DNA of 64,000 bases from Nonomuraea sp. SYSU D8015 (GTDB lineage Bacteria; Actinomycetota; Actinomycetes; Streptosporangiales; Streptosporangiaceae). The stretch's first letter is position 1. Every line of letters begins with the position of its first letter. Below the pieces are notes generated by a model. It ran no database searches. It saw nothing but the letters and a program-made list of their open reading frames with translations, and had not been told where the DNA came from. Shown piece after piece: positions 57,701 through 64,000 of the stretch. The DNA lies in contig NZ_VJYI01000002.1 in NCBI RefSeq assembly GCF_008065375.1, positions 1,054,001 through 1,118,000 of the forward strand, written 5' to 3'. A program made the position numbers and the translations under genes.

Positions 57701-58114
57701 CTCCGAATCCAGCCACCCGGCGAAGGCGGGCGCGTCGCCGAAGCAGAGGCCGTCGAGGAACTCCCCGCGCCACAGCCGAAGCGCCCCGGCCACCGTCGGG
57801 GCGCACTTGAGCTGCCGGTAGTCCACGAAGCAGGCGTCGTCGGCGCGGAAGGCGACGTGGTCGCGGGTGATGTCGAGCCAGTCGCCCACTTCCCTGCGCA
57901 GCTCGGACAGCGCCAGTCGCAGGCTGCCGCGGGCGTTGGCGTCGGGGCGCTCACCCCACAACAGCGTCGCGAGCTCCGCCCGTGAGCGGGCGCCGGGCGT
58001 GGTGGCGAGGTAGCAGAGGAGAGCCCGGGTCTTGGCGGAGCGGATCCCCAGGGGCGCCCCTCCGACGGCCAGCTCCGGAGTGCCGAGCAGCAGCAGGGTA
58101 AGGGAGTCTCCCAT
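54761..58114 (-). CDS. Large SARP/AfsR-type transcriptional regulator with NB-ARC ATPase
   Basis: 1117 aa. ATG 58114. N-terminal winged helix ~1-95 (LLLLGTPELAVGGAPLGIRS, then LATLLWGERPDANARGSLRL), bacterial transcriptional activation (BTAD) domain ~95-235 (DPYDEEAHRLLITSLARTGN and RLARELGVDPAPET). NB-ARC ATPase ~245-520: Walker A LLGPGGVGKTRLAIAA, Walker B SCLLVLDNLEHLP. The C-terminal ~500 residues are helical TPR-like. SARPs activate secondary-metabolite or other pathway genes and the ATPase/TPR parts sense signals. It is upstream of the GH9 gene on the same strand but separated by a promoter/operator. A repeated RRxPGDDGQ stretch interrupts the TPR region. Confidence 0.92.
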   Translation of the reverse strand: MGDSLTLLLLGTPELAVGGAPLGIRSAKTRALLCYLATTPGARSRAELATLLWGERPDANARGSLRLALSELRREVGDWLDITRDHVAFRADDACFVDYRQLKCAPTVAGALRLWRGEFLDGLCFGDAPAFAGWLDSERRRARLLLRELLVGAGASGSAHVVRLARIVTELDPYDEEAHRLLITSLARTGNRAAALASYEELRNRLARELGVDPAPETRALRQDLVPKPVAARRAALPVPSSELIGREGDLQRVRSSLSRERLVTLLGPGGVGKTRLAIAAAETAELDAAFVSFAGVRPEAAVTTLARRLGVDLSPPRPAVELLPAALTDRSCLLVLDNLEHLPSFDPVIGEILRAAPGVRVLATSRRRLELPGQLIVPVEGLPGPAAEALFGARALKAQPAFDPGREAPLVAAICAATGGLPLAIELAASLLRAVPCADLAERLGVDPALLYTAGPAARSRHASMRTVFETSWRLLDPAAQEALAALSVFGGGCTLGAAVEVAGVGADVLVRLVDHSMIQLTSSGRYVLHPLIQQLAAAHLRDPQVRERHARHFACLLDQHATALQDGSDAEVTRVLGAEMDNIRLAWPVSGQARFLDHYWTLCLRLRLYEESAAIVRQHLARTSEVPHLRARRLRMAAVSEHQLARERQATRLATEALDVLGDPLPASPTGLAVALLAAAARQAAHRLLPGRRTDAAAEAAQALALLARIAYHQQDLPTMLTASLRQLNAAERTTGPALKAEAYAYFATAARIAGRHRLAARYGLLADQALASVEHPSDAVNRARLARGIDQLYAGAFEDARRSLTEGRARTLDPRMAESCVGMLAETALWRGDFAAAAELFAETEELAVARVGGDDIGRHWCLMGRAEALLRLDGVPVEQIREVVAGARASVNRRRTHEKELGLRDGPGMRTIQDLRLLTASTRLALRAAATPLPPPALLNPPAPGTRRAVRRKPGDDGQTLAARRREPGDDGQAGAQRALAEALALAARLPSAQPGMLECWTGLAELLWSTGAVAADQPGSRGRSPVRPHRATARLLHAHLSRYVSRNPGTAARIGWARALVLAAAGRRKAALRAAEQAMSDAERLAAPYDHHRAEELTRLLRDERFTGFEGR

Positions 58115-58284
58115 ACCTGAAGCAGGCTATGCGCCGGCCGTGCGTCCGCCTGTGCCCGGCGTTACCGGGATCGTGTGCTCTGTGCTACTGACCTGCGATC
58201 TAACGGTGCGCTCACGATGCCTCCCCCACCCTGATCCCGCGTTTCGCGAAGGTCGCGAGGCGCCGGTATACGGGGAGGAACTGC

Positions 58285-58767
58285 ATGCACTCTCGTAAGA
58301 CGATCGCCGCGCTCGCGGTGGCAGGGGGACTGATCACGCCGGCGGTCTTGACCGCGACCCCGGCCGCCGCCGCGGCCGCGTCGTGCCGCGTGACTCTGTA
58401 CGACATCGACGCGGGCAGCGTGGCGGACCGGGACGGCCGGGACGAGCTCCGCTTCAGAGTCGAGGGGAATCTGTTCCCCCGATTCGACGCCAAGTACTAC
58501 CCCATGAGGGCCGGCGGGGACGGGGACCCCGCCGACTTCGAGCACCCGGTCGCGATCATCTCGCGCCACGACGACGTGCGCTTCAGCCTGCGCGAGACCG
58601 AGGGCCCGGCCTGGGGCGCGGGCGACAACCTCGGATCCGTCGTCGCTCGCGGCTCGACCTGCGCCGGGCTGGACAGGAACGAGACCGAGATCGTGACGGA
58701 GACCCTCGCGGGGAGGCAGCCGACGAGGTACGAGTACGTGGTCAGGATCAAACTGACCGGCCTGTGA
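58285..58767 (+). CDS. Small secreted protein, unknown
   Basis: 160 aa. ATG 58285 follows GGAGGAACTGC. Signal peptide ~1-33 (ends AAAAA). The mature part begins SCRVTLYDIDAGSVADRDGR and is predicted beta-rich (ELRFRVEGNLFPRF, VRFSLRETEGPAWGAGDNLG, YEYVVRIKLTGL), with two Cys likely to pair. Its beta-sandwich appearance recalls small actinomycete exoproteins, but I cannot name a family. Confidence 0.75.
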   Translation: MHSRKTIAALAVAGGLITPAVLTATPAAAAAASCRVTLYDIDAGSVADRDGRDELRFRVEGNLFPRFDAKYYPMRAGGDGDPADFEHPVAIISRHDDVRFSLRETEGPAWGAGDNLGSVVARGSTCAGLDRNETEIVTETLAGRQPTRYEYVVRIKLTGL

Positions 58768-58781
58768 CGGTCCCCCCGCCA

Positions 58782-58821
58782 GAAGGCCCCGCCGCCCCGC
58801 CCCCGCAGCGGCGGGGCCTTC
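58782..58821. terminator. Bidirectional terminator
   Basis: Perfect 14-bp stem GAAGGCCCCGCCGC/GCGGCGGGGCCTTC with a 12-nt loop, between two convergent genes and ending 1 bp before the stop of the acetyltransferase. Confidence 0.88.
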
Positions 58822-58822
58822 G

Positions 58823-59419
58823 TCACGCGTTTCCGGGTCGCCACATGGGCCAGAACAGCGTCCCGTCGGGGAGCGTGAACGGCTCGCGCGCCTGGTAGCC
58901 GTGCCGCATGTACAGGTCTCGGCTGCCCGTGCTGCTGGCCTCCAGGTACGCGGGCGCGCCGCCCAGCCTGCCGTGGTGGTGGCGCAGCAGGGCGGAGCCG
59001 AGCCCCTGGTTCTGGTGGTCGGGGTGCACGGCCAGGAACGCCAGGTAGTGGTGCGGCTCCGCCGGATGGTGCTCGTCGAACAGGTCGTCGAGCACCCGGA
59101 ACCGGTCGCACCACTCGCCGGTGATCTCGGCCAGGCGGCGGTCGTAGTCGGCAGGGGCGGGCAGCGGCGCGGTGCGGGGGAACCACACCGCGGCCGCGTG
59201 GCCGTCGTCCAGGAGGTGGACCTCGCCGTGCTCGATCGCGTGGTCCACGAAGATCTGGAAGTTCGCGGTGAGGATCTTGTGTCGCACCCTTCGCTCGGGC
59301 ACGAGGTAGCTCACCACCTTGAGCTGGGCGAAGGCGGTCGCGATGAGCTCGGCGACCTGCGGGACATCCGCGGCCGTCGCCTGCCGCACGTCCGGCCGCA
59401 TCGTGAAGGTCTCTCCCAT
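58823..59419 (-). CDS. GNAT-family acetyltransferase
   Basis: 198 aa. Start ATG 59419, or 59401, which has GGGAGAG 8 nt upstream. GNAT fold: ADVPQVAELIATAFAQLKVV (helix 1-2), LAFLAVHPDHQNQGLGSALL with the acetyl-CoA pyrophosphate loop (QNQGLG, ~138-145), and YLEASSTGSRDLYMRHGY at the end. The acceptor is unknown. Last of three minus-strand genes; 20 bp after the permease. Confidence 0.92.
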   Translation of the reverse strand: MGETFTMRPDVRQATAADVPQVAELIATAFAQLKVVSYLVPERRVRHKILTANFQIFVDHAIEHGEVHLLDDGHAAAVWFPRTAPLPAPADYDRRLAEITGEWCDRFRVLDDLFDEHHPAEPHHYLAFLAVHPDHQNQGLGSALLRHHHGRLGGAPAYLEASSTGSRDLYMRHGYQAREPFTLPDGTLFWPMWRPGNA

Positions 59420-59439
59420 GGCCCGGGGTCTCCTCTCGG

Positions 59440-60921
59440 TCAGACGGTGTCCTGGGCGGCGGCCGCCTTGGCGCCCATCCCGACCAGAGAGTAGACCGCG
59501 GGCTGCCCGGCGCGCAGCACAAGCGCCCAGATCACGCCGACGACCGCGGCGACGCCGTAGACCGCGGGCAGGAGCCAGGCCAGCGGATCGCCCTCGGGCA
59601 CGCCCAGCAGCGTCGCGAAGTTGTCCAGCGCCAGCCACACCATCACGGCCAGCGCGATCGCGGCGGGCACGGGCGCGATCAGCCGCCGCCCGAGCGTCTC
59701 GCCGCTGGGCTCGCGCAGGAAGAAGGCGATGACCGCGATCGACGTCACGAAGATCAACAGCAGCACTCCGAAGCCGCCGAACGAGCCACCGTAGAAGAAC
59801 AGGTGCACCAGCGGATCGAGCCCGAGCACCGCGTAGACCACGATGACCGCCAGGCCCAGCACGCTCTGGGCGATCGAGCCGGTCTTGGGCGCCCCGCTGC
59901 GCGCCCGCGTGCGGCCGAACGCGGCGGGCAGCACCCGCTCGCGCCCGAGCGCGAAGAAGTAGCGGGCGGTGGTGTTGTGGAAGGAGATCATCGCCGCGAA
60001 CACGCTGGTGGCGAAGAGCACCCTGGCGATGTCGACGACCGTCGCCCCAAGGTGTTGCTGGGCGAGCAGGAAGATGGTGTCGGCCTGGTCGCGCTGCGCC
60101 GTGGCCACGATGTCGGCCGGGCCGGTGGCGACCGTCATCGCCCAGGACGACAGCGCGTACAGGCAGGCGATGATCGCCACCGCCGAGTACGTCGCCAGCG
60201 GCACCGTACGCCGGGGCTCGCGGCTTTCCTCGGAGAACACCACGGACGACTCGAACCCCACGAACCCCAGCGTCGCGATCACCAGCAGCGCCCCCACGCC
60301 GTCGGTGAACAGCGCGCCCGGCGCCAGCGTCTCCATCGAGAAGCCCGAGGGGGCCGGGTTGATCAGATCGGCGAAGTCGAACAGCAGGATGACCGCCACC
60401 TCGGCGGTGAGCAGGACGGCCAGCAGCCGGCCGTTGAGGTCCACCCGCATCACGCCCAGCGCCGCCACCAGCGCCCAGGCGATCAGCGACACCACCCACC
60501 AGGGCGGCGTGACGCCGAACCAGCGCTCGATCAGCGGCGTCGTCGCCGCGCCGAACGCGCCGTACAACCCCACCTGCAGCGCGTTGTACGCGATCAGCGC
60601 CATCCAGGCGGCCGCGATACCCGCCGGCCGGCCGAGCCCCCGGGCGACGTAGGTGTAGAACGCGCCGGCGTTCGCCATGCGCCTGGCCATCGCCACGTAC
60701 CCGACGGCGAACACCGCCAGCACGACCCCCACCACCAGGAACGCGATCGGCAGGCCGGTGATCTCAGTGATCGCGTACGCGGTGGTGACCACACCCGCGA
60801 CGACCGTGAGCGGCGCCGCGGCGGACAGGACGAAATAGACGACCGAAGGCGCGCCGAGCCGGTCGGCGGCGAGGGCACCGGAGATCGGGTCGGGCTTGAC
60901 GGCGGATTTGGCGGTACGCAT
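59440..60921 (-). CDS. APC-superfamily amino acid/amine permease
   Basis: 493 aa, twelve predicted membrane segments. ATG 60921 with AAGGA 6 nt upstream. Signature: helix 1 SVVYFVLSAAAPLTVVAGVV, helix 3 region NAGAFYTYVARGLGRPAG, consensus GFVGFESSVVFSEESREPRR in the middle and TSVFAAMISFHNTTARYFFA. Transports amino acids or polyamines by proton symport or exchange. Between GPP34 (32 bp upstream) and GNAT genes, probably one operon. Confidence 0.94.
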   Translation of the reverse strand: MRTAKSAVKPDPISGALAADRLGAPSVVYFVLSAAAPLTVVAGVVTTAYAITEITGLPIAFLVVGVVLAVFAVGYVAMARRMANAGAFYTYVARGLGRPAGIAAAWMALIAYNALQVGLYGAFGAATTPLIERWFGVTPPWWVVSLIAWALVAALGVMRVDLNGRLLAVLLTAEVAVILLFDFADLINPAPSGFSMETLAPGALFTDGVGALLVIATLGFVGFESSVVFSEESREPRRTVPLATYSAVAIIACLYALSSWAMTVATGPADIVATAQRDQADTIFLLAQQHLGATVVDIARVLFATSVFAAMISFHNTTARYFFALGRERVLPAAFGRTRARSGAPKTGSIAQSVLGLAVIVVYAVLGLDPLVHLFFYGGSFGGFGVLLLIFVTSIAVIAFFLREPSGETLGRRLIAPVPAAIALAVMVWLALDNFATLLGVPEGDPLAWLLPAVYGVAAVVGVIWALVLRAGQPAVYSLVGMGAKAAAAQDTV

Positions 60922-60953
60922 CGTGTTCCTTTCTGGGGGGTGAGAAGGGCGGG

Positions 60954-61586
60954 TCAGATGCGGTACGTCAGCACGGCGTCGCCCACGGCGGCGCGGACCT
61001 GGCGGCTCAGGTCGCGCAACGGCGGGGGCATCGCGGCCATCAGCGTGGTGAGGTACTGGCGGGCCACCCGCCGGTCGGCCGGGTCGTCGAGCACGGTGTC
61101 GGTCAGGTCGCACGCGTCCATCAGGGTCGCCAGCGCCATGTCCTGCGGCGACAGCGGCTCACACCTGACCAGGGACAGCCGCAGCCGCGTCGCGGGCCAC
61201 ATGGCCCGGCTGAAATCGGTGGAAAAATAGCGGGGTTGTTTGCGCTTGAGGACTTTTGGGGTTTGGCGCTGGAGTAGTCCCGAAGCTCCCAGCCGTCCGC
61301 TCACATCGGCAATCGACCGTTGTGCGAGGTATGCGAGCCACGTACGCACGTCGGTATGTTGTGGGGAATTCCTGATTTCGGACAGCACTTTGTCGGCCAC
61401 GCGGTCCTGGAGCCCCTGCACGTCGACCACGCCGAGCCGCACCCCGCGCACGGCGACCCGCTGCGCCAGCACCAGCTCCGCGATCAGCGCACCGGCCAGG
61501 CCCAGCGCGATCCCCTGGAGATGCATCCGCGGCTTACCCGAACTGGTCGTATCCCATGCGACGAGGAAGAAATCATCGGCAAGCAC
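60954..61586 (-). CDS. GPP34 (GOLPH3-like) family protein
   Basis: 210 aa. GTG 61586 is the first start after an in-frame stop; the ribosome site is weak. Begins LADDFFLVAWDTTSSGKPRM, then IALGLAGALIAELVLAQRVA, the GPP34 helical core. Mid-region DVSGRLGASGLLQRQ and KVLKRKQPRYFST, C-terminal DACDLTDTVLDDPADRRVARQ. Eukaryotic GOLPH3 binds PI4P at the Golgi; the bacterial role is unknown, but such proteins are abundant in actinomycetes. First gene of a likely operon with the permease and GNAT genes. Confidence 0.9.
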   Translation of the reverse strand: MLADDFFLVAWDTTSSGKPRMHLQGIALGLAGALIAELVLAQRVAVRGVRLGVVDVQGLQDRVADKVLSEIRNSPQHTDVRTWLAYLAQRSIADVSGRLGASGLLQRQTPKVLKRKQPRYFSTDFSRAMWPATRLRLSLVRCEPLSPQDMALATLMDACDLTDTVLDDPADRRVARQYLTTLMAAMPPPLRDLSRQVRAAVGDAVLTYRI

Positions 61587-61872
61587 CTTGAATCGGTCCG
61601 CTCACTATCGCTCTTAGGGATGACCGGCAGAAGTGGCAGCACATAGCCGCCAGCGGAAATATCTACCAAGAACGCCATCGCACGGGTAGGCCCATTTTCT
61701 GTGGTGACTTATTCACATTTATCGATGGGGCGTTCCAGTAATGTGGGTGCGGCGTTGAGGCTCCCGTCCGGTCCTGCTGTGGGCGGCCGCTGAGCGGTTC
61801 GGGGCCGCGACATGAAGTCGCAGGTCAGCGAGGTGCTGAGTGTGTCGTCCGAGGCCGGGTACGGTCAGGACC

Positions 61873-62658
61873 ATGCGCGCGTATCTCGTGACACTCACTG
61901 CGCTCGCCGCGCTGGGCGGCGCGTGCGGCGGCTCCGTGCCCGCCGCGCACGAGACGGCGCTGCCCGCGGCGCCGTCTCCCACCCTGTCACCCAGCGGACG
62001 GGCCCTGACCGGGAAGACCGTGGTGATCGATCCCGGTCACAACGGCGGCAACGCCGCCCACCCGAAGGAGATCAACCGGCAGGTCGACATCATCACCGGC
62101 CGCAAGGCCTGTAACACGGTCGGCACCCAGACCGACGACGGATACCAGGAGCACGCCTTCACCTGGGATGTCGCGAGCCGGCTCAAGCCGATCCTGGAGA
62201 ACATGGGCGCCGAGGTCGTGCTCACCCGGCCCGACGACAAGGGCGTCGGGCCGTGCGTCACCGAGCGGGCCGAAATCGGCAACAAGGCCAGGGCGAACGC
62301 GGTCGTGTCCATCCACGCCGACGGCGCCGCGCCGAGCGGGCACGGGTTCCACGTGATCATGCCGGGGCTGCTCCGCGGGCACAACGACGCCGTCGTCGAG
62401 CCGTCCCGGCGGCTCGGCCTGGACGTCAGGAACGCCTACCGGGCCGGCACCGGCATGCCGTACGCGACCTACAGAGGCAAGGACGGGCTGCAGACCCGCA
62501 CCGACCTGGGCGGGCTCAACCTGTCGAAACGGCCGGCCGTGTTCGTCGAGTGCGGCAACATGCGCAACAGCGGCGACGCCGCCAAGCTGTCAGATCCGGG
62601 CTTCCGGCAGCGCATCGCCGACTCCCTGGCCGCCGGGATCAAGCGTTTCCTGACCTGA
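61873..62658 (+). CDS. N-acetylmuramoyl-L-alanine amidase lipoprotein (Amidase_3)
   Basis: 261 aa. ATG 61873 gives a lipoprotein signal (LGGAC, Cys18). Amidase_3 domain ~45-260: zinc ligands in VVIDPGHNGGN (His), GYQEHAFTWDVA (Glu/His region), VVSIHADGA (His) and the catalytic Glu in AVFVECGNMRN. The insertion around NTVGTQTDDGY with a Cys is shared with mycobacterial Rv3717-type amidases. Cleaves the bond between MurNAc and L-Ala during wall remodelling. The 286 bp before it hold no gene I can support. Confidence 0.93.
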   Translation: MRAYLVTLTALAALGGACGGSVPAAHETALPAAPSPTLSPSGRALTGKTVVIDPGHNGGNAAHPKEINRQVDIITGRKACNTVGTQTDDGYQEHAFTWDVASRLKPILENMGAEVVLTRPDDKGVGPCVTERAEIGNKARANAVVSIHADGAAPSGHGFHVIMPGLLRGHNDAVVEPSRRLGLDVRNAYRAGTGMPYATYRGKDGLQTRTDLGGLNLSKRPAVFVECGNMRNSGDAAKLSDPGFRQRIADSLAAGIKRFLT

Positions 62659-62682
62659 GTCGGCAGGCGCGATCGGCGCCGC

Positions 62683-62868
62683 TCAGCCGTCGCGGCAGAG
62701 CGGCCTGCCGCCGACCACGCAGGCTATGTCGTCGAGCTGGCAACTGAGCAGGGTGCCGTCCATGCCGAGCACGAGCACGAGGTCGCGCCGGTATGGATGT
62801 GCCAGCATGACCTTGCCGACCACGCCATTGTCCAAGACCACGGTCGGACGGCCTGCCGCGTTCTCCAT
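62683..62868 (-). CDS. Small hypothetical protein
   Basis: 61 aa from ATG 62868 (MENAAGRPTVVLDNGVVGKV); a longer in-frame start at 62928 exists. Beta-rich pattern VVLDNGVVGKVMLAHPYRRD and LVLVLGMDGTLLSCQLDDIA, two late Cys. Looks protein-like but no family is recognised. Confidence 0.5.
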   Translation of the reverse strand: MENAAGRPTVVLDNGVVGKVMLAHPYRRDLVLVLGMDGTLLSCQLDDIACVVGGRPLCRDG

Positions 62869-63202
62869 GCCCTCGTGACTCCTCTCGGATGGAACCCTCA
62901 CCACCAGGATGCACAGGCCCGAGGTCAAAGCGCATCGGTCATCCGGCTGTATTTACGATCCCGATCCGCAGTACAATCCGCGCTGCTCGTCACGGTTGAG
63001 TGCGATGTCCTGGATCGTGAACGACGCCACGCCCAGCCGCCTGGGCAGAGGCATGCTGAAAACCTCGGCCCGCCTGCTCCGGCTCCTGTCCCACCCGCAG
63101 ACCAGCGCGACCCTCGCAGCCGCCGCGCTGGCCCGGAATATCGTTCGGTGCGGCCGAGTAGGATGGCTTACACCTTGTACGTGGCTAAGGAGACGGCCTT
63201 TC
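62869..63202. other. Intergenic stretch
   Basis: 334 bp without a gene I can support. Contains a small hairpin GCCCAG/CTGGGC at 63031-63046 and the AAGGAG ribosome site of the following methyltransferase. Confidence 0.5.
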
Positions 63203-64000
63203 GTGACCGAGCTAGAACGCGTTCCGCCCGGCGTTGACCCGAGTGTCCCGAGTTCTGCCCGGGTGTACGACTACCTCCTCGGTGGCAAGGACAACTTCGC
63301 CATCGATCGCGCCGTCGCCGACAAGCTCCTCGCGGTCGCCCCCGACACCCGCCTCGTGGCCAGGGCCAACCGCGACTTCCTGATCGAGGCCGTCCACTAC
63401 GTCGCCGAGCAGGGCGTGCGCCAGTTCATCGACCTCGGCACCGGCATCCCGACCTCGCCGAGCATCCACGAGGCCGCACGCAAGGTCAACTCGTCCTGCC
63501 GGGTGGTCTACGTCGACAACGACCCGGTGGTGCGGCTGCACGCCCAGGTCCTGCTGGCCGACGCCCCCGGCGTCGCCTCCATCCAGGCCGACGTGCGCCG
63601 TCCGGCCGACATCCTCACCGACCCGCACGTCACCGGCCTGATCGACTTCGACCTGCCGGTCTGCGTGCTGATGGTCGGCGTGCTCCACTTCGTCATGGAC
63701 GAGGAGGACCCTGCCGGCATCGTGGCCGCCTTCAGGGAGCACATGGCGCCGGGCAGCTACCTGATGATCTCCCACTCGATGGCGGAGAGCGACCCGGAGG
63801 CGATCGGCCGGCTCCAGATGGCGACGGCGGGCACCTCGGCCCAGTCGACGTTCCGCACCCACGAGGAGGTGCTGGCGCTGTTCGACGGGTTCGAGCTGGT
63901 TCCTCCGGGTCTCGTGCCCGTCCACGAATGGCACGTCGGCCCGGAGGAAGATCACATCCCGCTGCTCGACGGCACGCCGCGGCTCCTCGTCGAGGGCGGC
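63203..64000 (+). CDS. DUF574-family SAM-dependent methyltransferase (runs to window end)
   Basis: At least 266 aa; no stop codon before the window end. GTG 63203 with AAGGAG 9 nt upstream. Starts VTELERVPPGVDPSVPSSAR, then VYDYLLGGKDNFAIDR, the signature N-terminus of the DUF574 family common in actinomycetes. SAM-binding site RQFIDLGTGIPTSPS, VVYVDNDPVVRLHAQVLL and LMVGVLHFVMDEEDPAGIV. Function of the family is unknown; dozens of paralogues occur per actinomycete genome. Nearly complete by family length. Confidence 0.92.
   Translation, partial: MTELERVPPGVDPSVPSSARVYDYLLGGKDNFAIDRAVADKLLAVAPDTRLVARANRDFLIEAVHYVAEQGVRQFIDLGTGIPTSPSIHEAARKVNSSCRVVYVDNDPVVRLHAQVLLADAPGVASIQADVRRPADILTDPHVTGLIDFDLPVCVLMVGVLHFVMDEEDPAGIVAAFREHMAPGSYLMISHSMAESDPEAIGRLQMATAGTSAQSTFRTHEEVLALFDGFELVPPGLVPVHEWHVGPEEDHIPLLDGTPRLLVEGG

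Noticed and set aside
61484..61678. Small minus-strand ORF overlapping the GPP34 start
   Set aside because: Ser/Arg-rich translation, no ribosome site, and it overlaps a well-supported gene in another frame.

Overview
The window is high-GC DNA (about 70%) with GTG starts, many 4-bp ATGA/GTGA gene overlaps and hairpin terminators lacking U-runs. Its gene set (GH6/GH48/GH9/GH12 cellulases with CBM2 modules, a CelR-type LacI repressor, SARP and SigE-family regulators, DUF574 methyltransferase, GPP34) points to a filamentous actinomycete. The best guess is Streptosporangiales (Nonomuraea/Streptosporangium-like), from gene content only. I saw no rRNA, tRNA, insertion sequence, CRISPR array or prophage, so this looks like a chromosomal segment.

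Region 1 (1-14.2 kb) is a cellulose/mannan degradation island: a GH6 cellobiohydrolase (cut by the window edge) divergent from GH48-GH9, then a GH5_8 mannanase, an AA10 lytic polysaccharide monooxygenase (LPMO) with a coupled His-rich membrane protein, a GH12 endoglucanase, and the LacI-family repressor (CelR) overlapping an atypical Ser/Thr kinase. Perfect 14-bp CelR palindromes (TGGGAGCGCTCCCA) lie in front of GH6, GH48, LPMO/GH12, celR itself and, 40 kb away, a second GH9 cellulase at 52-54.7 kb. Together these define a local regulon.

Region 2 (14.3-24.2 kb) holds a bifunctional penicillin-binding protein, two unrecognised coupled genes (one GT-B-like), MarR and STAS regulators, a flavoprotein disulfide reductase, an Asp-repeat surface protein coupled to a class F sortase, and a sialidase without a signal peptide.

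Region 3 (24.2-39.9 kb) has two head-to-head IucA/IucC siderophore synthetases with an alpha/beta hydrolase, an HldE-like heptose enzyme divergent from a GT9 glycosyltransferase, a SigE-family sigma factor with a membrane sensor-like partner, a sugar ABC importer lacking its ATPase, a TetR/SDR pair with a duplicated operator-like motif, a PhzF-like isomerase and a leaderless substrate-binding-like protein.

Region 4 (39.9-52.1 kb) has an amidase and a GHL10 glycosidase transcribed divergently and sharing a near-identical C-terminal domain, an orphan histidine kinase, and a compact module of two YbaB-like proteins, a WXG100-like protein, a Gly-linker effector-like protein and a HEAT-repeat protein, which I read as a candidate type VII effector/immunity locus. 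Next come a copper monooxygenase-like lipoprotein, a PLP decarboxylase, a secreted protein with an apparently compensated frameshift, and a PadR regulator.

Region 5 (52.1-64 kb) has the second GH9 cellulase, a large SARP/AfsR-type regulator, a small secreted protein, a GPP34/APC permease/GNAT operon, a lipoprotein amidase and a DUF574 methyltransferase running to the window end.
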